Counted from the stretch's first letter, positions 15,231-22,653 are shown. The stretch: 22,653 nucleotides of DNA from Proteobacteria bacterium UBA1673 (GCA_002320385.1 DCKN01000004.1:1-22653), one strand, 5' to 3'. Translations and numbers: made by a program. Notes: generated by a model not told the origin, from the letters alone.

Positions 15231-16112
15231 TTACTCAATGTTTGTGACCCCATAGGGTACGTGTCCTGTTGGTACTTTTTCTGCTGACCTGGTGCAGTTT
15301 GTGAGTCTGTCATCGAAGAATATGTCAGGATTATATACTGATAGCACATTTGATTTATCATGGTTTCCTAAGAAAAAAGATTCATCGATGGTGACATTCC
15401 ATGTTCTCAGCGTTCTGATTACGCGTTCGTGTGCTGGAGCTGATCTTGCTGTTACAAGCGCTGTTCTGATTAGTGACTTATCAGTTAACGTCTGTTGTAT
15501 CTTGCTAAAACCTCTTATAAATGATGAAAAGGGTCCCTGAGGTAATGCTACGTGTGCGTGTTGCTTCTCATTTTTTATGAACGCATCTAAGCCATGTTTT
15601 TGATTTATTTTTTCGATTTCATCTGAAAAAAGCACACAGTCTGCATCAAACGCAACTCTTAGTTGTGGGTTTTTTTCGTTGTAGTGTTGAATTTTATCGG
15701 TTAGTATCGTGGCCGATGCGATCCCAATTTTCAGAGCATCTGCAACATCGACTGCATTTGCTGATAAGAATAAATCTACTTTGTATGCCTTTAAGTACTG
15801 ATGTACGGGTTGGCCATCTGAGAAAATTGCACGTGTGATCGCTAGTCCATAATGTTCAATTGAGTTGAAAACTCTCAGTCCTGAATCAGCTGAATTTCTT
15901 GAGCAAAGTATGACCTCGACAATGGCTTTTTCGGTGCTTTTATTTAGATTTAGAAGTTTTTTAACCAAGCTGAAGCAAACGCCTTTCTCTAATGGTTGTG
16001 ACTCCAGCTCTCTTTGGTAAGCTTTGTAGGCTGACAAGCCGTCTTTTTCAAATACCTTATTTCCTTCGTTGAAGTTGAAAAGTGCTCTTGTGCTTATGGC
16101 GACGACTAACAT
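15231..16112 (-). CDS. Cytosolic 5'-nucleotidase (cN-I family)
   Basis: This family dephosphorylates nucleoside monophosphates, notably AMP, in the cytoplasm. The 293-residue product matches the cN-I layout throughout: AISTRALF near the start, the RVFNSIEHYGL segment, YLKAYKVDLFLSA, the HAD-like FDADCVLFSDE with D156 and D158, GLDAFIKNE, VTARSAPAHER, IFFDD (264-268) and the end HVPYGV. No signal peptide is visible. The similarity to animal cN-IA, as I remember it, is striking, although bacterial homologues exist. It is the last gene of a possible minus-strand unit after the S41 protease and the secreted protein, 74 bases downstream of the latter. The ribosome site is weak. Confidence 0.9.
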   Translation of the reverse strand: MLVVAISTRALFNFNEGNKVFEKDGLSAYKAYQRELESQPLEKGVCFSLVKKLLNLNKSTEKAIVEVILCSRNSADSGLRVFNSIEHYGLAITRAIFSDGQPVHQYLKAYKVDLFLSANAVDVADALKIGIASATILTDKIQHYNEKNPQLRVAFDADCVLFSDEIEKINQKHGLDAFIKNEKQHAHVALPQGPFSSFIRGFSKIQQTLTDKSLIRTALVTARSAPAHERVIRTLRTWNVTIDESFFLGNHDKSNVLSVYNPDIFFDDRLTNCTRSAEKVPTGHVPYGVTNIE

Positions 16113-16186
16113 GATTTCTCAGTGTTGTTTCAATGCTTAACCCTAATCTTTGTGACTCATTAAGTCAATAACCATCATTAATTGAT

Positions 16187-16732
16187 TTAATTTTCTTGAA
16201 AGTTGTCATCTTGTTGGCAGTTTTTCTTTCTCATTAACTCGTGGTCAATGATTAAAGAGTCGCCAATCACATTTGTTGTGAAATCTTTGACTGTCCAGGT
16301 TGGTGAATTCTGCGAGGCTAATGAGATTATCTGCGTATTTTCCATTGGTCTCTGTATTTCAATGTTGTCTTTGACTAAATAGAGCGTGAACCGCGTCGTA
16401 GCCATCCAGTTCGTGTTGCTGCTTTTATCATGAGTGTCAATTTGTTTTACGTGTGTTGATTCCTGCTTTTCTCGCATGATCATCGTATTGTTGAGCATGA
16501 TCTGAAAGTTCTCATTATCCTTGTAGTATTGTTCAATGCTGTTTGTAACTTCTGGGCTGAAGTTTACTTCTTTCAAGCACGCTTTGTTTGTTGCTTCGTT
16601 ATGATTAAAAACACAATTGATTGATTGTTGAGCGATTGCAGTAATTGTTTCTTCAGTGCTTGCATGAGCAACAATAATCACTGCCATGAGAAAACTGAAC
16701 GGAAAATATTTTTTTATTGACATCAATGGCAT
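16187..16732 (-). CDS. Secreted protein, possibly IcmL/DotI-like
   Basis: The 181-residue product has a signal peptide (hydrophobic stretch about 9-22, likely cleavage after AHA near residue 24). The mature part has three cysteines. Its order of features, a helical N-terminal half followed by a Trp-led strand (NWMATTRFTLYLV) and further strands, faintly recalls the periplasmic domain of IcmL/DotI-like proteins of type IVB secretion bacteria, but no diagnostic motif is clear. AAGGA lies five bases upstream of the ATG at 16732, so this start is preferred over the ATG at 16723. It overlaps the protease gene by ten bases and is probably co-expressed with it, which hints at a shared periplasmic role. 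Confidence 0.72.
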   Translation of the reverse strand: MPLMSIKKYFPFSFLMAVIIVAHASTEETITAIAQQSINCVFNHNEATNKACLKEVNFSPEVTNSIEQYYKDNENFQIMLNNTMIMREKQESTHVKQIDTHDKSSNTNWMATTRFTLYLVKDNIEIQRPMENTQIISLASQNSPTWTVKDFTTNVIGDSLIIDHELMRKKNCQQDDNFQEN

Positions 16733-17991
16733 AATAATCCTTTTTGTGTGTTTGTTAGCGTTTGTATGGCTTGGTAGATTTCAATACCGAACTTCTCAAT
16801 TAGTTGGCTGTCTTTGATCGACGCTGGCTTTTGAATATTGTCTTGATTTGATCCAATCGACTTGAGGTAGTCTGATTCTCTAATTTTTGTGGTTAAGTTG
16901 GCCTCTGCTGCGACGAGTTTTGGCGAAACGATATCTGGATCGATACCTGATTGTTGTACCACTTTGCCAGAGGGGGTGTAATAGAGACCAGTTGTGATTT
17001 TGATTGCTGAGGTATCGCTTAATGGTAGGACGGTTTGGATAGAGCCCTTACCAAAGCTTCTTTCTCCAATGATTGTTGCTCTTCCGTGGTCTTTAAACGC
17101 GCCAGCCATGATTTCCGCACCTGATGCAGATCCTGAGTTGATGATGATTGCAATTGGCAGTCCGTCAGTCATATCCTCACTTTTAGCTTTGAACTCTTGT
17201 GTTACATTTAGATTGCGCTCTTTTGCAGATGCTATGACACCTTGATACTTCATTGTCTTTTTATCTAGGAATAAGTCACTGACTTCTATTGCAGACTCCA
17301 GCACACCGCCTGGGTTATTCCTTAAATCGATAATTAGTCCACTGATGTTCTTATTTTTTTTCATTATAGATGCGAGTTGTTTTTTAACTTCCAATGCAGT
17401 TGGCATGCCAAAGTAACTGATTCGTAAGTATACGATATCGTCGCTTAACATCTCAGAGCGGACAGTTGGTGCCTTTATCTGCTTTCTTGTGATATCGAAG
17501 GTTATCGGTTTGTTTTGTCCTGGTCTGACGATTGTTATTTTAACCTTGCTTCCCTCTTTGCCTTTGATTTGTGCAATGGCTTCGTTGAATCCAATATCGA
17601 AAACAACAGCACCATTGACATGCGTGATCAGATCACCGTTCTTAATGCCTGCTAGCGCTGCTGGTGAGTTATCTAATGGTGCAACAACTTTTAATATGCC
17701 GTCTTGTATTGTTACTTCAACCCCTATGCCTGTGACTTGTGCGTTGGTTGCATCGTTTAACGTGCTGAAATCGTTGATATCAAGATAATCAGAGTGGGGG
17801 TCTAGTTGATTGAGCAGTCCTCTAATTGCCTTCTCAGCAATATCATTGTCACTCATGCTATCAATGTAGTTTTGTTTGAGTAATGCCATAGTCAGAGCAA
17901 GCTGGTTAATTTTGTTGCTTGGATCGTAGCTAACTGCAAAGCTTGGTGTATTCATACAGATTAGTAGCGGGATAAGAAATTTCTTTAGCAT
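16723..17991 (-). CDS. ctpA: S41 C-terminal processing protease (CtpA-like)
   Basis: CtpA-type proteases trim or degrade periplasmic proteins through a Ser-Lys dyad. The 422-residue product has a signal peptide (likely cleavage after SFA, residue 19), a PDZ domain (about 85-160, with the carboxylate-binding VTGIGVEV), and the S41 domain with LIIDLRNNPGG (219-229). The nucleophile is S290 in SGSASGAE and the base K315 in FGKGS, 25 residues apart as in E. coli Prc. At 422 residues it is the short CtpA class, not the long Prc. The next gene overlaps its stop by ten bases. Confidence 0.95.
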   Translation of the reverse strand: MLKKFLIPLLICMNTPSFAVSYDPSNKINQLALTMALLKQNYIDSMSDNDIAEKAIRGLLNQLDPHSDYLDINDFSTLNDATNAQVTGIGVEVTIQDGILKVVAPLDNSPAALAGIKNGDLITHVNGAVVFDIGFNEAIAQIKGKEGSKVKITIVRPGQNKPITFDITRKQIKAPTVRSEMLSDDIVYLRISYFGMPTALEVKKQLASIMKKNKNISGLIIDLRNNPGGVLESAIEVSDLFLDKKTMKYQGVIASAKERNLNVTQEFKAKSEDMTDGLPIAIIINSGSASGAEIMAGAFKDHGRATIIGERSFGKGSIQTVLPLSDTSAIKITTGLYYTPSGKVVQQSGIDPDIVSPKLVAAEANLTTKIRESDYLKSIGSNQDNIQKPASIKDSQLIEKFGIEIYQAIQTLTNTQKGLLCH

Positions 17992-18018
17992 GGATGCTCA
18001 ATTCATTACATAACAATT

Positions 18019-18046
18019 AATATATAGTGTTTTAGTCTTTTGATAA
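18019..18046 (-). promoter_or_regulatory. Candidate promoter of ctpA
   Basis: On the minus strand: TTATCA (18041-18046), a 16-base spacer and TATATT (18019-18024). The start of transcription near 18012 would give a 20-base leader. The -35 match is 4 of 6. Confidence 0.4.
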
Positions 18047-18089
18047 AGTGATTCTTGTTTATGCTCGTGCATTTCTCTTCAATGTTTGA

Positions 18090-18105
18090 TGCACAACTTG
18101 CACAA
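18090..18105 (+). repeat. Direct repeat TGCACAA x2 between ctpA and dapA
   Basis: TGCACAA occurs at 18090-18096 and again at 18099-18105, a nine-base period, just upstream of the proposed dapA promoter. It could bind a regulator, but two seven-base copies may also be chance. Confidence 0.3.
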
Positions 18106-18108
18106 TGA

Positions 18109-18136
18109 TTGATTACGTGGCATTGTTAATTTTAAT
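18109..18136 (+). promoter_or_regulatory. Candidate promoter of dapA
   Basis: TTGATT (18109-18114), a 16-base spacer and TTTAAT (18131-18136). Transcription near 18143 would leave only about six bases before the ATG at 18149, consistent with the missing ribosome site. Confidence 0.35.
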
Positions 18137-18148
18137 TTGTGTTGTATT

Positions 18149-19048
18149 ATGAAAAATATTCTTTTTACCGGATCGATTCCTGCATTAGTAACTCCTTTTG
18201 TTCAGGACGAATCTATTGCGCTTGCTGACTGGAAAAAGTGGGTTGCTTGGCACGATGCTCAGGCCAGCCGTTCAGTCGTGTTGTTTGGCAGTACTGGAGA
18301 GGGGGTGAGCTTATCACTCAGTGAACGTGAGTGCTTACTCAAGAGTGCTCGAAAATCTCTTGAGTCCACTGCGATGATTGTTGGTGTTTCTAGTCCCTCT
18401 ACTGAGAGTGCGATCGTACTAGCCAAGCAGGCTAAAGCATGTGGTGCGCAGGCAATTTTATTGACAACGCCTTATTATGTAAAACCAGACCAAAATGGAC
18501 TATGCCAACATTTTTTACGTGTTGCGCAAGCTGTCAAGATGCCGATCATTCTCTATACGGTGCCTAGTCGAACAGGGATAGACTTTACTGAAAAAACCTT
18601 GCTTACACTTTGTCAAAATCAACACATAATGGGGATTAAAGACGCCTCGAGTGATTTGGAACGCATGAAAAAAATTGTTCAGTTGTCGCCAAGTGACTTC
18701 ATCTATTTGGGTGGTAATGACCATGAAATGTTTGAGTGCTTAGACTTAGGTGGCGACGGCGTCATTTCTGTTGTTGCGAATATACTGCCAAATCTTATTC
18801 AAAGTATAATTACGAATTACGATACAAATCCTCAATGGTCCAAAGGCAGTTTTTCAGACATTGATTCAATTATAAAGCATCTTAGAGAAAACGGTAATCC
18901 TCAGGTCATAAAGCACATGGTCCAGGTTGTCTTTAGTATTAGCTCATATTTACGATTGCCACTGACGCCTGTTGATGAAAATGTGCAATCAGCTATCGAA
19001 GCGTCATTGAGTGCTGCAGGGATCAACCCAGAGGAAATTTCTGCCTGA
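18149..19048 (+). CDS. dapA: 4-hydroxy-tetrahydrodipicolinate synthase (DapA)
   Basis: DapA condenses pyruvate with aspartate semialdehyde, the first committed step to diaminopimelate and lysine. The 299-residue product is a complete TIM barrel. The Schiff-base lysine is K164 (MGIKDAS); Y110 (TPYY), Y136 and R141 (LYTVPSRTG) and the S48-T49 pair in GSTGEG correspond to the E. coli active-site residues, with Ser for the first Thr. The C-terminal LRLPLTPV is typical. I chose ATG 18149 over the in-frame TTG at 18137. No Shine-Dalgarno is visible. Its presence implies that peptidoglycan precursor synthesis is at least partly retained. Confidence 0.94.
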   Translation: MKNILFTGSIPALVTPFVQDESIALADWKKWVAWHDAQASRSVVLFGSTGEGVSLSLSERECLLKSARKSLESTAMIVGVSSPSTESAIVLAKQAKACGAQAILLTTPYYVKPDQNGLCQHFLRVAQAVKMPIILYTVPSRTGIDFTEKTLLTLCQNQHIMGIKDASSDLERMKKIVQLSPSDFIYLGGNDHEMFECLDLGGDGVISVVANILPNLIQSIITNYDTNPQWSKGSFSDIDSIIKHLRENGNPQVIKHMVQVVFSISSYLRLPLTPVDENVQSAIEASLSAAGINPEEISA

Positions 19049-19101
19049 GTGCTTGTTTTTTTCTTGGTTTTGATGTAGTCTGGTCTCAAAAAGGAGCTAT
19101 T

Positions 19102-19620
19102 ATGAATAAGATGTCTTTAAAAATTTTACTCGTCTTGTCAGCCGTCTCAAGTTTTGGCGCTGCGCTTGAAACTCTTGTGATGCCCAAAGGTGTTGTCATG
19201 CCTTTTTTGCCTAAATCGTCGCTTCAACACACTCAAAAGCTTTCTAAGAAAGAATTAACGCAGCTCAAGATGCGTGACGATCTCCCACCTAAAAGAATGT
19301 TAGCGACTCCTTCTAATACTCAAAACGCTTATTCCTTGGAAATCCTTGTAAATCCAAAAATGAATGAAACCACTCATGTTGCAGTTCTTCTGAAGGATCA
19401 AGGCTTGAGACTGTTTAAGAAACGTACGCAAGAGAGTCATAAGCACTGGTATTACTGGGTCAAAAGTCAATCTGGCGCCCCTATGTACAAAGTTGAGCTA
19501 TGCTGGATCGACAAACAGCGCACCAGAGCAACCATGCATTTGTGGAGCTGGGATGATAAAGAACAACTTAATTTATCAGACAAACAGCAGCTGATTTCAT
19601 TATTTGGTAAAAAGATTTAG
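19102..19620 (+). CDS. Exported protein of unknown function
   Basis: The 172-residue product has a signal peptide (hydrophobic core about 7-20, probable cleavage near GAA/LE at residues 20-22) and no lipobox Cys. The mature protein is basic with many Lys, a Pro/Lys-rich linker (about 60-75), and a C-terminal half with KHWYYWVKSQSG and WSWDD aromatic clusters. AAGGAG (19091-19096) five bases before the ATG suggests good translation. In many gammaproteobacteria the gene after dapA is bamC; this protein does not look like BamC, having no lipoprotein Cys and little resemblance, but the position is the same. The family is unknown to me. Confidence 0.75.
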   Translation: MNKMSLKILLVLSAVSSFGAALETLVMPKGVVMPFLPKSSLQHTQKLSKKELTQLKMRDDLPPKRMLATPSNTQNAYSLEILVNPKMNETTHVAVLLKDQGLRLFKKRTQESHKHWYYWVKSQSGAPMYKVELCWIDKQRTRATMHLWSWDDKEQLNLSDKQQLISLFGKKI

Positions 19621-19649
19621 CGATTCATGTCTATCGCCCGATGAGTCGC
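19620..19649 (-). terminator. Weak hairpin between the exported-protein gene and bolA
   Basis: GCGATTCAT (19620-19628) pairs with ATGAGTCGC (19641-19649) over nine pairs, one of them G-T, with a 12-base loop. On the minus strand it is followed within about six bases by a T run, so it might end bolA transcripts. On the plus strand no T run follows. The left arm begins with the last base of the upstream stop codon. Confidence 0.3.
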
Positions 19650-19700
19650 CTTGATTGAAATTGCGATCTTTTAAGTTTTCTATTTTTATTGTCTGTGCTG

Positions 19701-19973
19701 TTATTTGATTATCTCAATTGAAAGTGCATGAATGTTGTGCATGATTGAAGATAATGCATGATAGATTTTTCGGTGCTGTACGATGCGAGTCTCCCTGTTT
19801 TCCTTAAACCTGACAATGAGGTGAAAATGGCCTTTGTTAGGATTTTTCATTGCTTCTTTGTGTCCAGCATGTAGATGACTGTTGTCATGCACTTCGACAG
19901 AACTGATGTTGTCGAGTTGAGAAACTTTGATTTTAATTTTTTCAATGGTGACTTTGTGATCAGTTATCTTCAT
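19701..19973 (-). CDS. bolA: BolA-family protein
   Basis: BolA proteins work with monothiol glutaredoxins in iron-sulfur trafficking and in some bacteria affect morphology and stress response. The 90-residue product shows the family pattern: an N-terminal helix, HDNSHLHAGHKEA (about 29-41), GHFHLIVRF (about 48-56), HRKIYHAL, and the C-terminal HALSIE. Whether it is BolA or IbaG cannot be settled by eye. Its ATG lies inside the end of yciB (14-base overlap), so translation is probably coupled; the yciB-bolA pair is a known arrangement in gammaproteobacteria. Confidence 0.88.
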   Translation of the reverse strand: MKITDHKVTIEKIKIKVSQLDNISSVEVHDNSHLHAGHKEAMKNPNKGHFHLIVRFKENRETRIVQHRKIYHALSSIMHNIHALSIEIIK

Positions 19974-20508
19974 GACTTGCTGTTGGTTTCACGTATTGAC
20001 TTAGGTAGGCTGTTATGATCATGAGATAGGCGATGTTGATAAAAATGATGCTTGTTTTAAACAGCACCCATGTTGACTCTGGATAGGTGCTAAAGATCCA
20101 CACATTGAGCAAGCCTGTTGCGACAAAGAATATCGCTAACATGTTGTCTGCATTGATGCCAGCTTGATTTGGAATTATCAAATTTGAGGACTTGAACGTA
20201 GATGTAAAAAAGGCTTCTTTGTTAAAATGGCGATAACCATAGATAAACATTGCAAAGCCTATGTTTGCAATGGTTATTTTCCACTGTATGAATCTTGGGT
20301 TACCGAAATACCAAGTTGCGAATCCAAATAATGCTAGCATCAGCAGGCTGGATTGATTCATAGATGTTTTCGCTTTCTCAAAAAAATAGCCGGCCAGCAC
20401 TTGAACAACTGAGAGTATGCTTAAACAAAGGCTTGCTGTGTAGATGTTGTATTTATAGTAGACAAGAAAAAATAATAAGGTTGAAAAGATCTGTAAAAAT
20501 TCAGCCAT
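19960..20508 (-). CDS. yciB: Inner membrane septation protein A (YciB/IspZ)
   Basis: YciB is a five-helix inner membrane protein linked to septum formation and envelope synthesis in enterobacteria. The 182-residue product has the family length and several hydrophobic helices. It opens with the FLQIFSTLLFFLVYYKYNIYTA segment seen in the family (polar breaks after each helix) and contains FGNPRFIQWKITIANIGFA, a recognisable YciB block, followed by LNVWIF. The ATG at 20508 has no Shine-Dalgarno but a good promoter stands about 30 bases upstream. The 3' end overlaps bolA. Confidence 0.9.
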   Translation of the reverse strand: MAEFLQIFSTLLFFLVYYKYNIYTASLCLSILSVVQVLAGYFFEKAKTSMNQSSLLMLALFGFATWYFGNPRFIQWKITIANIGFAMFIYGYRHFNKEAFFTSTFKSSNLIIPNQAGINADNMLAIFFVATGLLNVWIFSTYPESTWVLFKTSIIFINIAYLMIITAYLSQYVKPTASHEDN

Positions 20509-20535
20509 AATATTGGTAAAGATAATGGATATGTA

Positions 20536-20564
20536 ATTTTACTATGATCTATCTGTTCTGACAA
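20536..20564 (-). promoter_or_regulatory. Promoter of yciB-bolA
   Basis: On the minus strand: TTGTCA (20559-20564), a 17-base spacer and TAAAAT (20536-20541), five of six matches in each box. The expected leader is about 20 bases. Confidence 0.6.
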
Positions 20565-20645
20565 GTTATTGATTAATTATCATAGAATATTACTCATTGT
20601 TGGTATTATTTATAAAAATCTTTTTATGTAACACCCTGCTTAATA

Positions 20646-20654
20646 TGTTATAAT
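20646..20654 (+). promoter_or_regulatory. Extended -10 promoter of rluB
   Basis: TGT followed directly by TATAAT (20649-20654) is a perfect extended -10 element. The -35 position (ATGTAA, 20626-20631) is poor, as expected when the TGN extension compensates. The leader to the rluB ATG would be about 63 bases. Confidence 0.55.
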
Positions 20655-20723
20655 TCCAAGATCTAGTAAACTTTAAATTTCATCGACCAGTCAATACTCT
20701 TGTCATGTTAACCTTCTACTAAA

Positions 20724-21470
20724 ATGCGCATACAGAAATATCTCGCTAATCATTCTCAATTATCTCGACGACAGGTTGAGCGGTTGATACTTGAAGGACA
20801 CGTCACGGTTAATGATCAGTTAGCCGAAATTGGTCAATCCGTTGGCCGTGGTGACTGTATTATTGTCGATGGGCAGTCTTTTAATGTGCAATTCTCTACG
20901 AGTGAGCGTCCTCAGGTTTTGATTCTTAATAAACCACTCGGAGTGATATGCTCTAAGGTTGATGCGCAAATGCGACCGACTATTTTCGAGCTTTTGCCCA
21001 ATCAAAATCAAGAAAAATGGATTATGGTGGGACGTCTGGATGTTAATACCAGTGGTTTAATCCTATTTACAACAAATGGTGATTTTGCGCACAAGCTTAT
21101 GCATCCTAGTAGTCAACTTGTTCGTCGTTATCATGTTAGGGTCTATGGCGAGGTAAGGTCTGAAGCAGTCACATGTATGTTACAAGGTGTGATGATCGAC
21201 GGTCGTCGACTTTCCTTTAAGTCTTGTAAGCAGCTTAAAAACAAACAACATGCTAAAAATGCTTGGTATGAAGTTGAGGTGCTTTCAGGACAGTACCGTA
21301 TGGTGCGACGTTTATGGGAAAGCCAGTCGATTCGAGTCAGTCGGCTAGTGCGTGTGGCTTATGGTCCTGTATCATTGCCAAAGTCGTTACGGGTAGGCAC
21401 TTGTGCAATGCTCTCAGATGTGGATGTTGATGCACTATCTAAGGAAGTAATAAGTGCGCCAAAGACATGA
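20724..21470 (+). CDS. rluB: 23S rRNA pseudouridine synthase (RluB/RsuA family)
   Basis: This family converts specific uridines of rRNA to pseudouridine. The 248-residue product starts with an S4 RNA-binding domain (1-48, QKYLANHSQLSRRQVERLI), then LNKPLGV, RPTIFELLP (84-92), and the catalytic GRLDVNTSGL with D106. QYRMVRRLWE and VSRLVRVAYGPVSLP close the domain. RPTIFELLP and the motif order favour RluB (23S U2605) over RsuA, but the paralogues are hard to tell apart by eye. No Shine-Dalgarno is seen at the ATG. The 3' end overlaps the next gene by 17 bases. Confidence 0.88.
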   Translation: MRIQKYLANHSQLSRRQVERLILEGHVTVNDQLAEIGQSVGRGDCIIVDGQSFNVQFSTSERPQVLILNKPLGVICSKVDAQMRPTIFELLPNQNQEKWIMVGRLDVNTSGLILFTTNGDFAHKLMHPSSQLVRRYHVRVYGEVRSEAVTCMLQGVMIDGRRLSFKSCKQLKNKQHAKNAWYEVEVLSGQYRMVRRLWESQSIRVSRLVRVAYGPVSLPKSLRVGTCAMLSDVDVDALSKEVISAPKT

Positions 21471-21795
21471 TGTACCATTCACCGCATTGGCGGTTGCATT
21501 AATTACTGCGCTTTTTATCTATATGTATCTTGGGCATTGGCAGCATTTTCTGTTCAAGCATTCGTTGAACAGTTCCGAAACTCGCGAATTTATCAATCTT
21601 ATAGAGAAGCCTGCATATATGAAAGATCTTTTGTTAGTTAAAATTGCTAGCCATCCTGATGACGCCCTAGCATGGCGATTACTTGCCAATTGTTACCTGA
21701 AGCTAGGCGATGAGCAAAGTGCTGCCTACGCTACGCGCAAAGCATTACAACTCGCTTCACCTGCCTCGATTCCACAATTTAACCATCCTGGTTGA
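21454..21795 (+). CDS. Short CcmI-like membrane protein with a TPR
   Basis: The 113-residue product has one N-terminal membrane helix (about 8-27) followed by a linker and a TPR-like unit (about 65-100: ASHPDDALAWRLLANCYLKL and EQSAAYATRKALQL). CcmI/CycH proteins, which hold apocytochrome c for heme attachment, have a membrane part and TPRs, with the same HPDD-x-AW-x-LLA signature, and the gene directly precedes ccmC. It is much shorter than CcmI and has space for only one or two TPRs, so it may be a reduced version or a different TPR protein. The start is GTG 21454, with AAGGA (21441-21445) eight bases upstream, inside rluB. Confidence 0.75.
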   Translation: MRQRHDVPFTALAVALITALFIYMYLGHWQHFLFKHSLNSSETREFINLIEKPAYMKDLLLVKIASHPDDALAWRLLANCYLKLGDEQSAAYATRKALQLASPASIPQFNHPG

Positions 21796-21846
21796 TCTTG
21801 TTAAATTTTTTCTATCTAATAGAATAATCATTTTGATGTTGGTTAC

Positions 21847-22581
21847 ATGATCCAAATTCTTTTTCGAAGTTTATTTGTGCCCAAGTCTTTTCTTGCGTGG
21901 GCACCCTCTGCTTATCGTATGATTTATGTATTGTCAATCTGCGTAATCGCTTATGCGCTTAATGCTGGGCTTCGGGTACCACCTGATATCACACAGGGTG
22001 AATTATTTCGCATCATATATGTTCACGTGCCGGTGGCTTTCTTTTCTTTAAGCCTCTATGTAGCCATGGTATTATTTGTCATCCTAGAGCGTTTATTGCA
22101 TCTCAAAATGGCAGATGTGTTTGCACTTTCTAGTGCTTTTGTTGGTGCTTTGATGACCGTATTGGCATTAATAACTGGTTCAATTTGGGCAAAGCCTACG
22201 TGGGGAACGTGGTGGGTCTGGGATGCTAGAATCACCAGTGAAGTCATATTATTGTGCTTATACAGTGCTTATTTAGTATCTCGGTTGGGAATAAAACCTC
22301 GGTCAACAGCAATTGAAATCGCCTCTTGGATTGCTATTTTGGGTTTGCTCGATTTGCCATTAATTCACTACTCGGTTCAATGGTGGTATACATTGCATCA
22401 AGGTCCAACCGTATTACAATTTGCTGCGCCAAAAATGCCATGGTTAATGCTTTTCCCTCTTATTATCAGTATCGTTGGTTTTGCTCTTATCATTGTTGCG
22501 ATGATGTTTCATACGGCTGTTGCACTGTTAGCTATTCATAGGGCTCGATTGCATCAAGCGCAATGCAGTCATCTGGGATGA
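21847..22581 (+). CDS. ccmC: Heme exporter protein CcmC
   Basis: CcmC presents heme to the chaperone CcmE in system I cytochrome c maturation. The 244-residue product has the usual length, six hydrophobic helices, the tryptophan-rich periplasmic motif WGTWWVWDAR (119-128) and the two heme-ligand histidines H60 (VHVPVAF) and H184 (TLHQGPT), at the E. coli positions. The ribosome site is weak. ccmA and ccmB, normally upstream, are not adjacent, and no ccmD or ccmE can be seen in the last 72 bases of the window, which appear empty. Confidence 0.96.
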   Translation: MIQILFRSLFVPKSFLAWAPSAYRMIYVLSICVIAYALNAGLRVPPDITQGELFRIIYVHVPVAFFSLSLYVAMVLFVILERLLHLKMADVFALSSAFVGALMTVLALITGSIWAKPTWGTWWVWDARITSEVILLCLYSAYLVSRLGIKPRSTAIEIASWIAILGLLDLPLIHYSVQWWYTLHQGPTVLQFAAPKMPWLMLFPLIISIVGFALIIVAMMFHTAVALLAIHRARLHQAQCSHLG

Positions 22582-22653
22582 TCATTGATTCACATATTTT
22601 TAATTATTGTACTTCGCATTTAAAAGACTAAGTTATCGATTGATTGATCATGT

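Overview
The window looks like chromosome from an AT-rich gammaproteobacterium, probably a host-associated lineage near the Legionellales. This placement is inferred. The gene order fabG-acpP-fabF-mltG-tmk-holB and the yciB-bolA pair are gammaproteobacterial, and the central and C-terminal parts of GroEL resemble Legionella-type GroEL from memory. No database search was possible. No rRNA, tRNA, CRISPR array or insertion sequence was seen, and no gap exceeds about 260 bases.

Layout. (1) 3-1318: two tandem, extremely acidic, low-complexity genes; the first runs off the left edge and the second carries in-frame 12-bp tandem repeats and a His-rich segment. (2) 1397-7623: fatty-acid and replication cluster. 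fabH is on the minus strand, divergent from fabG-acpP-fabF, followed by mltG, tmk and holB; plsX and fabD are not in the cluster. (3) 7648-9407: a minus-strand protein of the amidinotransferase/DDAH type that lacks the expected catalytic Cys and His, divergent from nadD. The gap between them holds two good promoters and a perfect operator-like palindrome. (4) 9588-11680: groES-groEL with a heat-shock-like promoter and a strong UUCG-loop terminator. (5) 11761-15131: a tyrosine recombinase, apparently on a leaderless transcript, overlapping an NAD-type malic enzyme gene and followed by a small secreted protein. (6) 15231-17991, minus strand: an S41 C-terminal processing protease, an overlapping gene for a secreted protein of uncertain (possibly IcmL-like) type, and a cytosolic 5'-nucleotidase. 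(7) 18149-19620: dapA and a secreted protein. (8) 19701-20508, minus strand: yciB-bolA. (9) 20724-22581: an RluB-type pseudouridine synthase, a short CcmI-like TPR membrane protein and ccmC.

Most genes are housekeeping: type II fatty acid synthesis, peptidoglycan (MltG, DapA), dTMP and the clamp loader, NAD synthesis, protein folding, 23S rRNA modification and cytochrome c maturation. The accessory and more interesting content is the acidic gene pair, the degenerate pentein-fold protein with its divergent promoter region, the recombinase-malic enzyme unit, and several small secreted proteins without clear families. Many genes lack a visible Shine-Dalgarno sequence, while acpP, tmk, groES, groEL and the 172-residue secreted-protein gene have strong ones.
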